Positions 8,069 through 16,350 of a DNA stretch of 41,362 nucleotides are shown here, one piece after another. The stretch comes from Phyllobacterium lublinensis (GTDB lineage Bacteria; Pseudomonadota; Alphaproteobacteria; Rhizobiales; Rhizobiaceae), in NCBI RefSeq assembly GCF_020164435.1, contig NZ_JAIUDQ010000023.1:1-41362 (forward strand), written 5' to 3'. The notes under the pieces are model-generated. The model made no database searches. It was not told the origin of the DNA and worked only from the letters and a program-made list of their open reading frames with translations. Position 1 is the first letter of the stretch; each line of letters starts with the position of its first letter. The translations under genes and the position numbers were made by a program.

Positions 8069-9781
8069 TCACGGCTTTGTACGGCTCTTGCGAATGTGTT
8101 CGATAATACCGCGCGCTATTTCCCTCTCTCCCATAATGATGAGGTCCGCTCCGAACTTGGCGAGATGTTCAACCTCAGCGTCAGAGTGAGCACGGGCAAT
8201 GATCTCCAGATTCGGATTTGCTGCCCGAGCCTGCTGGATGAGATTGCCACCTTCGAAAGGATTGGGGATAGCACTAATAAACCAGCGTGCCTGCGAGAGT
8301 TTCGCGGCTCGTAGGATGTCGGGTTTTAGGGCATTTGCGTAAAACGCCTCTATGCCGCGGGCACGCAGCTGTTCAACAACGTCCTGTCGCTCTTCAATAA
8401 TGAGTAAGGGCAGACTGTCCGCAAGGATTGCTTCGGCAACACGGCTTCCAACGCGGCCATAACCAACCAAGACAGCATGACCGGTGAGCTCGGTAATATT
8501 CGCTTCATCTGCGTTTGAAGTCGCGGCAGGCTGATCAGGCGTATTCTGTTGCTCATGCTCGGTGAGCCACGGAATGACGCGGATCAGAGCAGCAAAGAGC
8601 AACGGATTGACAAGAATCGACAGAATCGCACCAGCCAGAATGAGATCACGGCCCTCGTCTGGCAGCAGCTTAAGAGCGACTCCCAGCCCGGAGAGGATGA
8701 AAGAAAATTCGCCAATCTGTGACATGCTCGCACCCATCGTCAGCGCGGTGCGAAGCGGATAGCGCAGAGCAAGCGTTATGGCGAACGCAACGATGGCGTT
8801 GCCTAAGACGATAACCAGGAAGGTGCCAATGATCGGGACCGTTTCACGCACGAGGATCGTCGGATCGAACAACATACCGACAGAAACGAAAAACAGGACG
8901 GCAAACGCGTCACGGAACGGCAGGGTTTCCTGCGCCGCCCGCTGACTTAGCCGCGACTCAGCGAGAATCACACCCGCAAAGAACGCTCCGAGTGCGAGGG
9001 AAATGCCGAATAATTCTGCAGCGCCATAGGCGACCCCAAGGGCGACGGCCAACACTGCCAGCCGAAAGAGTTCTCGCGAACCGGTGTGGGCTGTGTAATG
9101 GAGAACCCATGGGATTACCCGCTTTCCAACGACCACCATAAGCAGCACAAAGGCGGCGATCTTGATGGCAGTGAGGCCGAGCGCGCTCCAAACGGTTTGT
9201 GTCTCAAACCAACCGAGTAGGCCAGCGGTCTGCGTCGTAGCTTGACTCAGTCCTCCAAGAGGGGCGGCAAAAAGGGGCAACAACACAAGTGCAAGGATGA
9301 CGCTGATGTCCTCGACGATCAACCAGCCTATCGCGATGCGCCCCCGCTCAGTTTCGAGCAATCTGCGCTCATCCAACGTCCTCAAGACAACGACAGTACT
9401 GGCAACTGACAGCGATAGACCAAACACTATGGCCGCTCCGATGTTCCAGCCCATCAAATGCGCCAATCCGCCTCCGAGTAGGGAGACGATCGCAATTTGG
9501 CCGAGAGCGCCAGGTACCGCAATGGCCCGCACCGAGAGCAGTTCGTCGATTGAAAGATGAAGCCCGACCCCGAACATCAGGAGCAGAACACCGACCTCGG
9601 CGAGTTGTTGCGCAAGCATCTGGTCTGCAACGAAGCCGGGCGTGAAGGGTCCTATCACTACGCCCGCGATGAGGTAGCCAATAATGGTAGGCAGCCGAAG
9701 CCTGTTCGCTAGTGTTCCAAAAGCGAATGCAAGACCTAAGGCTGCGACCAAGGTGGTGATGAGCGGTGTTTGGTGAATCAT
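8069..9781 (-). CDS. CPA2-type cation:proton antiporter (Kef/YbaL-like) with RCK domain
   Basis: A 570-residue inner-membrane protein. Residues 1 to about 390 form the Na/H exchanger domain with 12-13 hydrophobic helices, including LPTIIGYLIAGVVIGPF and the GWLIVEDISVI segment with the buried acidic residue. Residues about 415-530 form a TrkA_N/RCK nucleotide-binding domain (HAVLVGYGRVGSRVAEAIL). This matches the YbaL/KefB layout, so it probably exchanges K+ or Na+ for protons. ATG 9781 was chosen because AGG lies five bases upstream and the family N-terminus starts here; the frame is open to 9847. Confidence 0.92.
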   Translation of the reverse strand: MIHQTPLITTLVAALGLAFAFGTLANRLRLPTIIGYLIAGVVIGPFTPGFVADQMLAQQLAEVGVLLLMFGVGLHLSIDELLSVRAIAVPGALGQIAIVSLLGGGLAHLMGWNIGAAIVFGLSLSVASTVVVLRTLDERRLLETERGRIAIGWLIVEDISVILALVLLPLFAAPLGGLSQATTQTAGLLGWFETQTVWSALGLTAIKIAAFVLLMVVVGKRVIPWVLHYTAHTGSRELFRLAVLAVALGVAYGAAELFGISLALGAFFAGVILAESRLSQRAAQETLPFRDAFAVLFFVSVGMLFDPTILVRETVPIIGTFLVIVLGNAIVAFAITLALRYPLRTALTMGASMSQIGEFSFILSGLGVALKLLPDEGRDLILAGAILSILVNPLLFAALIRVIPWLTEHEQQNTPDQPAATSNADEANITELTGHAVLVGYGRVGSRVAEAILADSLPLLIIEERQDVVEQLRARGIEAFYANALKPDILRAAKLSQARWFISAIPNPFEGGNLIQQARAANPNLEIIARAHSDAEVEHLAKFGADLIIMGEREIARGIIEHIRKSRTKP

Positions 9782-10285
9782 ACTAACCTGCGCGCCTTTG
9801 ACGATCGAAGCGTCGGCTAATGCGACGAAGAAAAAGCGCACCGCCACAAGCCACCAGGCCGATCAAATGCATGATAACGGTGCGACCCAGGATTGAAAGC
9901 GGCTAAGCATCGAAAAGAGGGCAGAAAAAATGCCGGCTGCTTGCTTGCACCAAGAATATATTCGAACACATGACGCCAGAGGCAGCTGCTTTAAACGCGC
10001 TGTCATTTTGAACCGACGAACTGAAATTGTGTATGCAATCTACAGTATCGTACTTTCTCTCGAATGTCTCAGATGGACAATCATTTCGCCCATCGCTCCG
10101 TCGAGCTCATTTAAGTTTGTGTGCCGAAAGTTGGTCATAGGCCCCCGTTTTGCAAAATCCACCTTGGCTCAATCGGCCTTTTCGTCGCAGGACTTTCTCG
10201 TACTGCAAGCTGATCGCGGTCTAGGCGGATTGCTTGCGCCTATGCTCATGCGATGCCACTGCCATATTGCAGGTTCCAGTTTTTA
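9782..10285. other. Intergenic stretch between antiporter and small hypothetical gene
   Basis: There is no convincing protein gene. A 29-codon leftward ORF (9872 to 9783) ends one base before the antiporter ATG and could be a leader ORF; it has no strong ribosome site. The rest has no recognisable feature. Confidence 0.35.
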
Positions 10286-10618
10286 TCAGTGGTAGCCGTC
10301 AAGGCTTTGTCCGCAACCTGAGACTCGGTATATCCGTGCGTTCCCAAGCGGTACGAGTGTCAGCACTTTGGTCATATTGTACGATTGGCGGGCTCGGGCG
10401 CGTTCCGTTTGCGCAGCGATTGCAGCGATGATGGCAATATCCCTATGGCCCAAATTAAATAGCCGGAATACCTGTTTGGCCAAGCGGTCGGCGTAGGGAT
10501 GGCTTTTCGAGGATCGGCCCAAATTCTTAGAAGCGCTGTCATGGGCAGCTTGCAGCACAATCCAATCATTGGCGAGTAAGAGATGCGGGCGGGTTTTGGT
10601 TTTATGGGCGGGCAACAT
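10286..10618 (-). CDS. Hypothetical protein, 110 residues
   Basis: The start has an excellent GAGGAG site six bases upstream of ATG 10618. The protein is basic, without signal peptide or membrane segments. Its middle (SSKSHPYADRLAKQVFRLF) and an Ala/Ile-rich helix (DIAIIAAIAAQTERARARQ) look protein-like, while the last 25 or so residues are less convincing. I recognise no family. It stands alone between debris on both sides. Confidence 0.5.
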   Translation of the reverse strand: MLPAHKTKTRPHLLLANDWIVLQAAHDSASKNLGRSSKSHPYADRLAKQVFRLFNLGHRDIAIIAAIAAQTERARARQSYNMTKVLTLVPLGNARIYRVSGCGQSLDGYH

Positions 10619-10721
10619 GTCTGTCTCCTCGCGGTTAATAGGCGGGAGCAGGTACTCTCAAGCGTCAGTGGCCGTTTCATGCCTGACGACATTTAACTAA
10701 CGCGCTCAATCCTTGAACAAG

Positions 10722-11179
10722 TCAACCTGCGACGGTCGTGAACGTAGCATCGAGCTGTTTTGCCATCGCATCGACAATCCCCTGCCCAAGCCGGGTTTTG
10801 AAAATTTGGGGTCGGAAGCAACCCCTACGCCGTCGTCACTTACCGACATCGACCATTTTGTGTTCTCGGAACGATAGTCGACGACAATCTTGCCACTGCG
10901 ATCGCCGGGAAACGGATGTTTGAGAGGATTGATCGCCAGTTCGGTGACAATGAGACCGAGACTGACCGACACATTCGCCTTGCCGGCACTGTCATCGACC
11001 GTCACCTCAATAGAGAGTTTTTCGGGATCGTGGATCATTGATGCCCCGAGGCTTTGGCAGAGCTGCGTGCAGTATGACCTGAGGTGAACGTCACCAAGTC
11101 TGGAGTCCGCAAGCTGCTGTTGGACGGAGGCGATGGACAGTACCCGGCCGTGGGCTGATTTCAGGTGCGGGGCGTTGAG
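10722..11179 (-). pseudogene. Remnant of a HisKA_2/HWE-type sensor histidine kinase (C-terminal part)
   Basis: Reading leftward, the text begins with the dimerisation-region motif SAHGRVLSIASVQQQL and runs through GDVHLRSYCTQLCQSLGASM. It enters the ATPase domain at SLGLIVTELAINPLKHPFPG and KWSMSVSDDGVG, the N box and G box of this kinase family. Near 10790 a frameshift moves the remaining G2-box text (GIVDAMAKQLDATF) to another frame, ending at 10722. The sensor half and the phosphoacceptor start are absent upstream of 11179. The gene is therefore truncated and frameshifted and will not signal. Confidence 0.8.
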
Positions 11180-11406
11180 CCGGAAATGCGCAGTCGGTCA
11201 GGAAATTAACTACGAACTCAGCGCGACACCGGGCACGATGTCAGCTGCTCGATTTGAGTGGTGCCTAATAGCTGCGGCATTGCAAAAAAGCCGAAGCGGC
11301 AAACGTTGCTGCATCAGTCAGAGCAGTGCCCGGACTAGTACCCGGCGTTTTTTTATTTTACAACCATTCAGAACAGAACGTTTTCAACCATGGGACAAAC
11401 TATCGA

Positions 11407-11769
11407 TTGAAAACCCTCAAGGAATTGGCGGAACGTCGTGCAGCCGCAGCGACGGCAAAGAAACTGCTGCTAAAGAAGTTCGAGGCCGCACCGAAACCGA
11501 GCGACCCGGACATGGTTGCGATACGCTCCGAACGCGAAGCGGTTGCCGCAGCGCGTGAAACACGACGTGTAGAACGTCAACGATCGGTCCAGGAAGAACT
11601 GGATCGTCAGATCGTTGAGGCTGCAGCAGTTGCTCGTGCTGCATCGGCGCAGGCGGATGCGCTCGAAGCTGAAGCTAAAAATCGTAGCGCGCGCGTGGCG
11701 GCCGATAAAGCTGAACGTAAGACGGAGCGCGATCGGCGGTATGCTGCCCGCAAAGCCAAGCAACGGTGA
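11407..11769 (+). CDS. DUF6481 family protein
   Basis: A highly charged, Ala/Arg/Glu-rich helical protein of about 120 residues (LKTLKELAERRAAAATAKK, then long EAxAxAR-type helix, ending RDRRYAARKAKQR). That profile fits DUF6481, a family common in alphaproteobacteria and of unknown role. The family-like text starts at TTG 11407, which has only a weak upstream site. The frame is open back to ATG 11326, but those residues overlap a palindromic GC stretch and are not family-like. An ATG at 11390 lies one base out of frame, so the true N-terminus may have been damaged. Confidence 0.65.
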   Translation: MKTLKELAERRAAAATAKKLLLKKFEAAPKPSDPDMVAIRSEREAVAAARETRRVERQRSVQEELDRQIVEAAAVARAASAQADALEAEAKNRSARVAADKAERKTERDRRYAARKAKQR

Positions 11770-12071
11770 ATCTAGCCTTGGAATTTGGTAGATACGAACC
11801 ATTCTGTTCAACGGGATTTCAGCATTGAGGAGACGCAGTTCCCGCTCCAGCAGCATTTCCTCGACCAACCGCAGCCCAAACCGCTCATGAGGCATTGAGG
11901 TACCCTAAGCGCCTACGCAAGGCACACGCGCGCGCTTCCAATGTCGTCAATCTGGCAATCGTCTCGAAACGGAAGCGCGCAGAGCGAATAGGGGCTGGCG
12001 ACTCCGGCCAGAAAAATCAACCTCCTAGCTCGCCTGGCAATCGAAATCGTCACGGTTGTTCCGGGGCGGCA
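11770..12071. other. Stretch without a supportable gene
   Basis: A leftward frame from ATG 11895 gives a helical text (RFGLRLVEEMLLERELRLLN) that could be a relic. It runs on antisense through the DUF6481 gene and has no good ribosome site. I do not call a gene here. Confidence 0.3.
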
Positions 12072-12404
12072 TTATCGGCGTGGCGAACTCCCGTCGCTGT
12101 TTGCGGTCTTTCTGACTGGTATACGACTCAAACCACCGCCCTCGCTGCCGGGAGTTTCAAGATATAGTTGATAGGCCCTTGCAACCTGCTCGTACGCATG
12201 CGGCCGTGAGAGTTGAACGCCGCTGACTTTACTCATGCGAAATTGCGAATGCCCGAGGATAAAGGTCCAGTTCCAGCGCCCATCGTCCGGACCACCGTCG
12301 ATGAGGTAGACTCGGCCGACATCGATGCCAGTACGGTTCCTAGCGGTAAAATCCTGCGACTGCTCTATTAGTCCCACACGAGTTCTGTGCCATGTAATTT
12401 CCAT
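12072..12404 (-). CDS. Hypothetical protein, about 110 residues
   Basis: ATG 12404 has GGAG ten bases upstream and the text MEITWHRTRVGLIEQSQDFT reads like a real small protein. A central VGRVYLIDGGPDDGRWNWTF and a C-terminal AYEQVARAYQLYLE helix follow. There is no signal peptide, membrane segment or motif I know. The composition is unlike the debris around it. It may be a short accessory gene of the island. Confidence 0.5.
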   Translation of the reverse strand: MEITWHRTRVGLIEQSQDFTARNRTGIDVGRVYLIDGGPDDGRWNWTFILGHSQFRMSKVSGVQLSRPHAYEQVARAYQLYLETPGSEGGGLSRIPVRKTANSDGSSPRR

Positions 12405-12582
12405 GGCTTTCAAACTCCGGAGACTTTAATTCGTTTCAAAAATACGACTGCGTTCAGACACTTTCTTCATAACTTCTTAGAGTCGTTTCGGCCGGCCAGC
12501 ATTGAACGCGTGAAAAGAGTTGATCCGCCGGGCGACTCTACTAACCTCCGAATCAGTTTTACTCATCACGAACTGGACCTTA

Positions 12583-13100
12583 ATGAATCAGCCCCGGAAA
12601 AGGTACAGGCCGAAAAAGGACAAGCGCGATCTGGCCACCAGGATTGCCGATTATGTTTTTAGCCTGAAATCAAACAATCCGAAGCTAACGTCTCGGGACA
12701 TCGCTAATCTATTGGATATTTCCCCCTTTCACCCGCCATGTGCCAACAGTTGGTCGGCGATTGTAGTGACGAAATTATTGAGCCAACGCGAACACGAGTA
12801 GACGATGATGATGAGTATGAAATTACAGAACGGATACTTGATCAACAGTATGACGGATTGTACGGCGACGAACCACTTCAGCTTCGCAACAGCTATGGGA
12901 GGGCGGTGGCTCTCATGAGGATGATGTTCAATGCACCATCCGATCCGCAAAAGTGGCGCGAGGACATGCAACCAGGTGTGTTTGCCCAAGTTCGGGACAA
13001 CGCAACAACAGCTCAGAGATTGTCGGTTGCCTTAGCTGCACATCTAGCAACACGGACGTCCGCTCTCAATGCTTGCCCGTTAAAAGCGGCCGGTCAGTAG
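12583..13100 (+). pseudogene. Frameshifted hypothetical gene, better copy of the 1-280 repeat
   Basis: The gene starts at ATG 12583 (MNQPRKRYRPKKDKRDLATR) and reads to about codon 46 (RDIANLLDI). The continuation then lies in another frame (MCQQLVGDCSDEIIEPTRTR, then an acidic DDDDEYEITERILD stretch and LQLRNSYGRAVALMRMMF). The switch falls at 12719-12727 within TTTCCCCC; restoring one base would give one protein of about 172 residues. So this is a one-base deletion, a sequencing error, or less likely a frameshift site. The N-terminal half looks like a DNA-binding helical domain. I do not recognise the family. Confidence 0.55.
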
Positions 13101-13110
13101 ACGGCCCCAA
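12806..13110 (+). repeat. Direct repeat copy B, pairs with 1-280
   Basis: This is the more intact member of the pair. Both copies end at the same point, just after the gene stop (TAGACGGCCCC). They differ by scattered substitutions, one internal deletion and one frameshift, so the duplication is not recent. Confidence 0.75.
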
Positions 13111-13212
13111 ACCACTCAGTGTAACCAGCAAAATTCATGCCTGGGTAAGAGTATGATACAGATCGAACTCTAACAACAGGGTCGTTGATTCTAATCCCTT
13201 CAAGCGTATAGT

Positions 13213-13857
13213 TTACATTGCTAGACGCAGGTAACTGATTACTGCATCCGCGATCATTTTCTTGTGTCGTTCATACGTGGCAGATTCCGAAAGATTGCGT
13301 CGGAAGATCGTACTGAAGGTATGGGCGTTGGAGACCCGGAAGAAGCAGAAGGCGCTGATCAGCATGTGCAGATCGATTGCGTCGATCTCGCGCTGAAAAC
13401 TTCCGTCTGCCTTGCCTCGTTCCAGAATGTCGGTCAGCGTTCGAATGATCGAGACGTTTAGGTCCGCAATCTCGGTGGAGCGACGCATATGTACGGCCAG
13501 CAGAATGTTCTCGCCGCTCACCAGCCTCACGAATTCCGGATGATTTTCGTCGTGGTCGAAGGTGTTGGAGATTAGCGTCCGGAGCGCCGCGACTGGTTGC
13601 ATTCCGGCAAGTTTAAGATCAGCCTCGCGTGAGCGGATCTTGCGGTAAGCCTTCTCGAGTACAGCGAGATAGAGGTCTTCCTTGCTGGTAAAATAGTAGT
13701 AGATCATGCGCTTGGATGTGCGTGTTCGCTCCGCGATCGCGTCGACGCGGGCGCCTGCTAACCCATGAGCGGCGAATTCCTCCGTCGCGACAGCCAGAAT
13801 GTTCTCTCTCGTTCTTTCGGGGTCATTTTTGCGCGATACCTGTTCGTGCTTTTCCAA
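13213..13857 (-). CDS. TetR family transcriptional regulator
   Basis: About 214 residues. The N-terminal TetR DNA-binding domain is clear: TRENILAVATEEFAAHG, then GARVDAIAERTRTSKRMIYY and YFTSKEDLYLAVLE. The helical ligand-binding half follows, with LDLHML-like text near the C-terminus. The start was set at TTG 13857, which has GGAG eight bases upstream and lies 22 bases after the GntR stop. Earlier starts in the same open frame would overlap the GntR gene. It probably helps control the divergent TRAP/dehydroquinase operon, although its ligand is unknown. Confidence 0.85.
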   Translation of the reverse strand: MEKHEQVSRKNDPERTRENILAVATEEFAAHGLAGARVDAIAERTRTSKRMIYYYFTSKEDLYLAVLEKAYRKIRSREADLKLAGMQPVAALRTLISNTFDHDENHPEFVRLVSGENILLAVHMRRSTEIADLNVSIIRTLTDILERGKADGSFQREIDAIDLHMLISAFCFFRVSNAHTFSTIFRRNLSESATYERHKKMIADAVISYLRLAM

Positions 13858-13879
13858 CCTCTCATCTCCGTTGAAGCCG

Positions 13880-14551
13880 TCAGTCAAACCTACCGGTGCG
13901 CAGGACGTGATCGATGCCGTGCTCCACGTGCTGGCGCAGCATGGACCTTGCGCCTTCCACGTCGCGGGCCATGGCAAGGTCGAAGAGTTGGCGATGATCG
14001 TCCGCAACCGGTTTCCCGCGGAAGCTCCGCGCAAGCAGGTGGTAGCGTAGAAATCGATCGAACGTCGTTGCCAGCGTTTCCATCAGCACCGCAGAGCCGC
14101 AAGCCGATGCGAGCGCCTGATGGAACTCCCAGTCGTAGCGCACCCACTCCGGCGTTCGGTCGGTGTCGCCGGTTAGCAAACGCTGCTCCACCGCGGCAAG
14201 CTTGTGTCTGGCCGCCACAACGCGCGCTTCCCATTCAAGGTCGCCCGCGGCGAGAGACAGGGCAAGAGCATGGCTCTCGAGCAGAAGGCGCATGTCACCG
14301 AGATCCCGCAGCTCCTTCGCGGAAACCGGTGCGACATGGAAGCCGCGTTGGCCTTCAGCAATCACGAGGTTTTCGGAGGCAAGCCGCGATAAGGTTTCTC
14401 TGAGTGTGGAAATGCTCACCGAGTATCGATCACGCAGATCGTCGAGTTTCAGCTTCTGGCGCGGAGATAATGTGCCCGCGATGATATCGTTCCGGATTTG
14501 CCGAAACGCCATCTCGCTCGCAGTTTCCGATGTAATATTTTGGACGATCAT
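13880..14551 (-). CDS. GntR family regulator with FCD domain
   Basis: A 223-residue repressor-type protein. The winged helix is at residues about 10-75 (MAFRQIRNDIIAGTLSPRQK, LDDLRDRYSVSISTLRETLS) and the all-helical FCD effector domain at about 85-215. The latter has the metal-type residues in DWEFHQALASACG and LLARSFR...DDHRQLFDLAMARD. ATG 14551 has a GAGGGAG site. It is divergent from the TRAP operon, 224 bases away, the usual setting for local control by the transported substrate or a breakdown product. TetR follows in the same direction. Confidence 0.92.
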   Translation of the reverse strand: MIVQNITSETASEMAFRQIRNDIIAGTLSPRQKLKLDDLRDRYSVSISTLRETLSRLASENLVIAEGQRGFHVAPVSAKELRDLGDMRLLLESHALALSLAAGDLEWEARVVAARHKLAAVEQRLLTGDTDRTPEWVRYDWEFHQALASACGSAVLMETLATTFDRFLRYHLLARSFRGKPVADDHRQLFDLAMARDVEGARSMLRQHVEHGIDHVLRTGRFD

Positions 14552-14775
14552 GTTTTCTCCCTCGATTCAGATATATCCTATGAAATGAAAAATCTATGAT
14601 AAAAATTATTTGACATGAGATATCGAACGTCCGAAACTTCGGCGATGGCTGACTGTGTGTCCGCGCCTTTTTAACTAACTGGTCCGTGCATGAATGAGGT
14701 GCTCTTCCGAGGAGAGAAGAGTGAAAGTGGGAAAGACGCCGGCCACTCGACGGTCGGCCAACGGGAGGAAGATCA
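14552..14775. promoter_or_regulatory. Divergent control region between gntR and the TRAP operon
   Basis: AT-rich in its left half (about 14570-14615). A TTGACA lies at 14610-14615 on the plus strand but has no good -10 partner at normal spacing. I could not identify a clear GntR operator palindrome. Confidence 0.4.
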
Positions 14776-15762
14776 ATGGCATTTGAAATCAACCGGCGCC
14801 GCTTTTTTGGCGTCTCTGCGGCGGCGACGGCGGTTTTTGCTCTGCCCGCAATGGCACAGGACAAACCTGTGCTGAAATTTTCGGCGGTGTTCTCCGAGCA
14901 GGACATCCGCGCCCAGATGATGAAATCGTTCAAAGATGCCATCAAGGATAGCTTCACGCTGGAGCCATTCTATGGCGGAACGCTTTTCAAGCAGGGTACG
15001 GAACTGGTGGCTCTTCAGCGCGGCAACCTGCAGATGGGCAATATCGCCCCGCAGGATATCTCAAACCAGATCCCCGAATGGTCGGTGCTGACCTCAGCCT
15101 ATCTGTTCCGCGATGCCGCCCATCTCAAAGCGTTCTTCGACAGCGACACCGGCGCCGAGTTCAAGAAGATGGCGGAAGATCAGCTCGGCGTACACATTCT
15201 GGGGCCGACCTATTTCGGCGCGCGACAAGTCGGCCTCAAGCCGGAAAAGAAAATCACGACGCCTGCCGACATGGCCGGCGTGAAGCTTCGCATGCCGGGT
15301 GGTGACGCTTGGCAGTTCTTGGGGGCCGCGCTCGGCGCGAACCCGACTCCAATGGCTTATGCCGAAGTCTATACCGGTCTGCAGACCGGCGCGATCGACG
15401 GACAGGACAATCCGCTTCCGAACGTCAAGAACATGAAGTTCTATGAAGTGATGTCGCAGATCGTGCTGACCTCGCATCTGATCGGTTACGATCTGCTGAC
15501 TATATCCGGCAAGGTGTGGGCCGACATGTCTCCGGAAAAGCAGGCGGCGTTCCAGGCGGCGGCGGATACGGCGATGGCCTGGAGCCAGGAGCAGCACCTG
15601 GCGCAGGAAAAGGCTCTGGTCGACGAGTTCAAGGCAGCCGGCCTTAACATTTATGAACCGGACATCGCCGCATTCCGAAAGCATGCACAGGAGAAGTATC
15701 TCTCCTCCGATCTAGCAAAATCGTGGCCTGAAGGCATCCTCGAGAAGGTTGCAGCCCTGTAG
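14776..15762 (+). CDS. dctP: TRAP transporter substrate-binding protein (DctP family)
   Basis: A 328-residue periplasmic binding protein. The signal region has NRRRFFGVSAAATAV, a twin-arginine-like start, with cleavage likely after AMA. The DctP fold is shown by LVALQRGNLQMGN, the conserved MAGVKLRMPGG (the arginine that usually grips a carboxylate) and YTGLQTGAIDGQDNPL. This implies an organic-acid ligand. GGAGGAAG precedes the ATG. It is the first gene of the dctP-dctQ-dctM operon followed by a dehydroquinase-like gene, so a quinate/shikimate-like or related cyclic acid is a reasonable guess. The gene symbol denotes the family only. Confidence 0.93.
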   Translation: MAFEINRRRFFGVSAAATAVFALPAMAQDKPVLKFSAVFSEQDIRAQMMKSFKDAIKDSFTLEPFYGGTLFKQGTELVALQRGNLQMGNIAPQDISNQIPEWSVLTSAYLFRDAAHLKAFFDSDTGAEFKKMAEDQLGVHILGPTYFGARQVGLKPEKKITTPADMAGVKLRMPGGDAWQFLGAALGANPTPMAYAEVYTGLQTGAIDGQDNPLPNVKNMKFYEVMSQIVLTSHLIGYDLLTISGKVWADMSPEKQAAFQAAADTAMAWSQEQHLAQEKALVDEFKAAGLNIYEPDIAAFRKHAQEKYLSSDLAKSWPEGILEKVAAL

Positions 15763-15831
15763 TCGCTATCAGCGACAAAAGATGTCGGCCGGAGTCCGAG
15801 CCGGCCGATACGGTGAGGTGAGGAGGATTCC

Positions 15832-16350
15832 GTGTCCAAGAGATTGCTTGTCTTTGGCCGGTGGCTGCGCCGGCGGGCTGAGAACATTCTTGCGCTCATG
15901 CTGTTGGGCATGTTCGTCGTGTTTCTATTGCAGATCCTGTTCCGCTATGTCCTCAATCTCTCCATCGGCTGGACACACGAAGTCAGCGTTGCTCTCTGGA
16001 TATGGATCGTGCTCTTCGGGTCTGCTTTTGTGATCGGAGAGAGCGAGGAAATTCGGTTCGATTTTTTCTGGGCCGGCTCGTCCGCCGGTGCCCGCCGCAT
16101 CATGACGCTGATTTTTGCCGTGGCCCTTGTTGTCGCCTTCAGCGTCTCGCTACCGGCGGTCATCGACTATGTCACGTTCATGAAGGTTGAGAAGACAGCT
16201 TATCTCAAAATCCGCTTCGACTATCTCTATTCTATCTACGTCGTCTTTGCGGTGGCAATGATCGTGCGCTACATCTGGCTTGCATGGGAGGCAGCTTTCG
16301 GCAATGCGCCGGACGCTTTCGATCCTACGAGAGCGAGCTCCGGCGTATGA
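15832..16350 (+). CDS. dctQ: TRAP transporter small permease (DctQ family)
   Basis: A 172-residue membrane protein with four hydrophobic helices (ILALMLLGMFVVFLLQILF, then VALWIWIVLFGSAFVI, IMTLIFAVALVVAFSV and SIYVVFAVAMIVRYIW). The FRYVLNLSIGWTHEVS segment is typical of DctQ. The start is GTG 15832 with GAGGAGG just upstream. Its stop overlaps the DctM start as ATGA. It forms the membrane complex with DctM. Confidence 0.92.
   Translation: MSKRLLVFGRWLRRRAENILALMLLGMFVVFLLQILFRYVLNLSIGWTHEVSVALWIWIVLFGSAFVIGESEEIRFDFFWAGSSAGARRIMTLIFAVALVVAFSVSLPAVIDYVTFMKVEKTAYLKIRFDYLYSIYVVFAVAMIVRYIWLAWEAAFGNAPDAFDPTRASSGV

Noticed and set aside
11326..11406. N-terminal extension of the DUF6481 gene from ATG 11326
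   Set aside because: The extension is not family-like and overlaps a GC-rich palindromic segment followed by T-run; TTG 11407 fits the family start better.
13858..14034. Longer N-terminus for the TetR regulator
   Set aside because: It would overlap the GntR gene and does not resemble a TetR N-terminus; TTG 13857 has a GGAG site.
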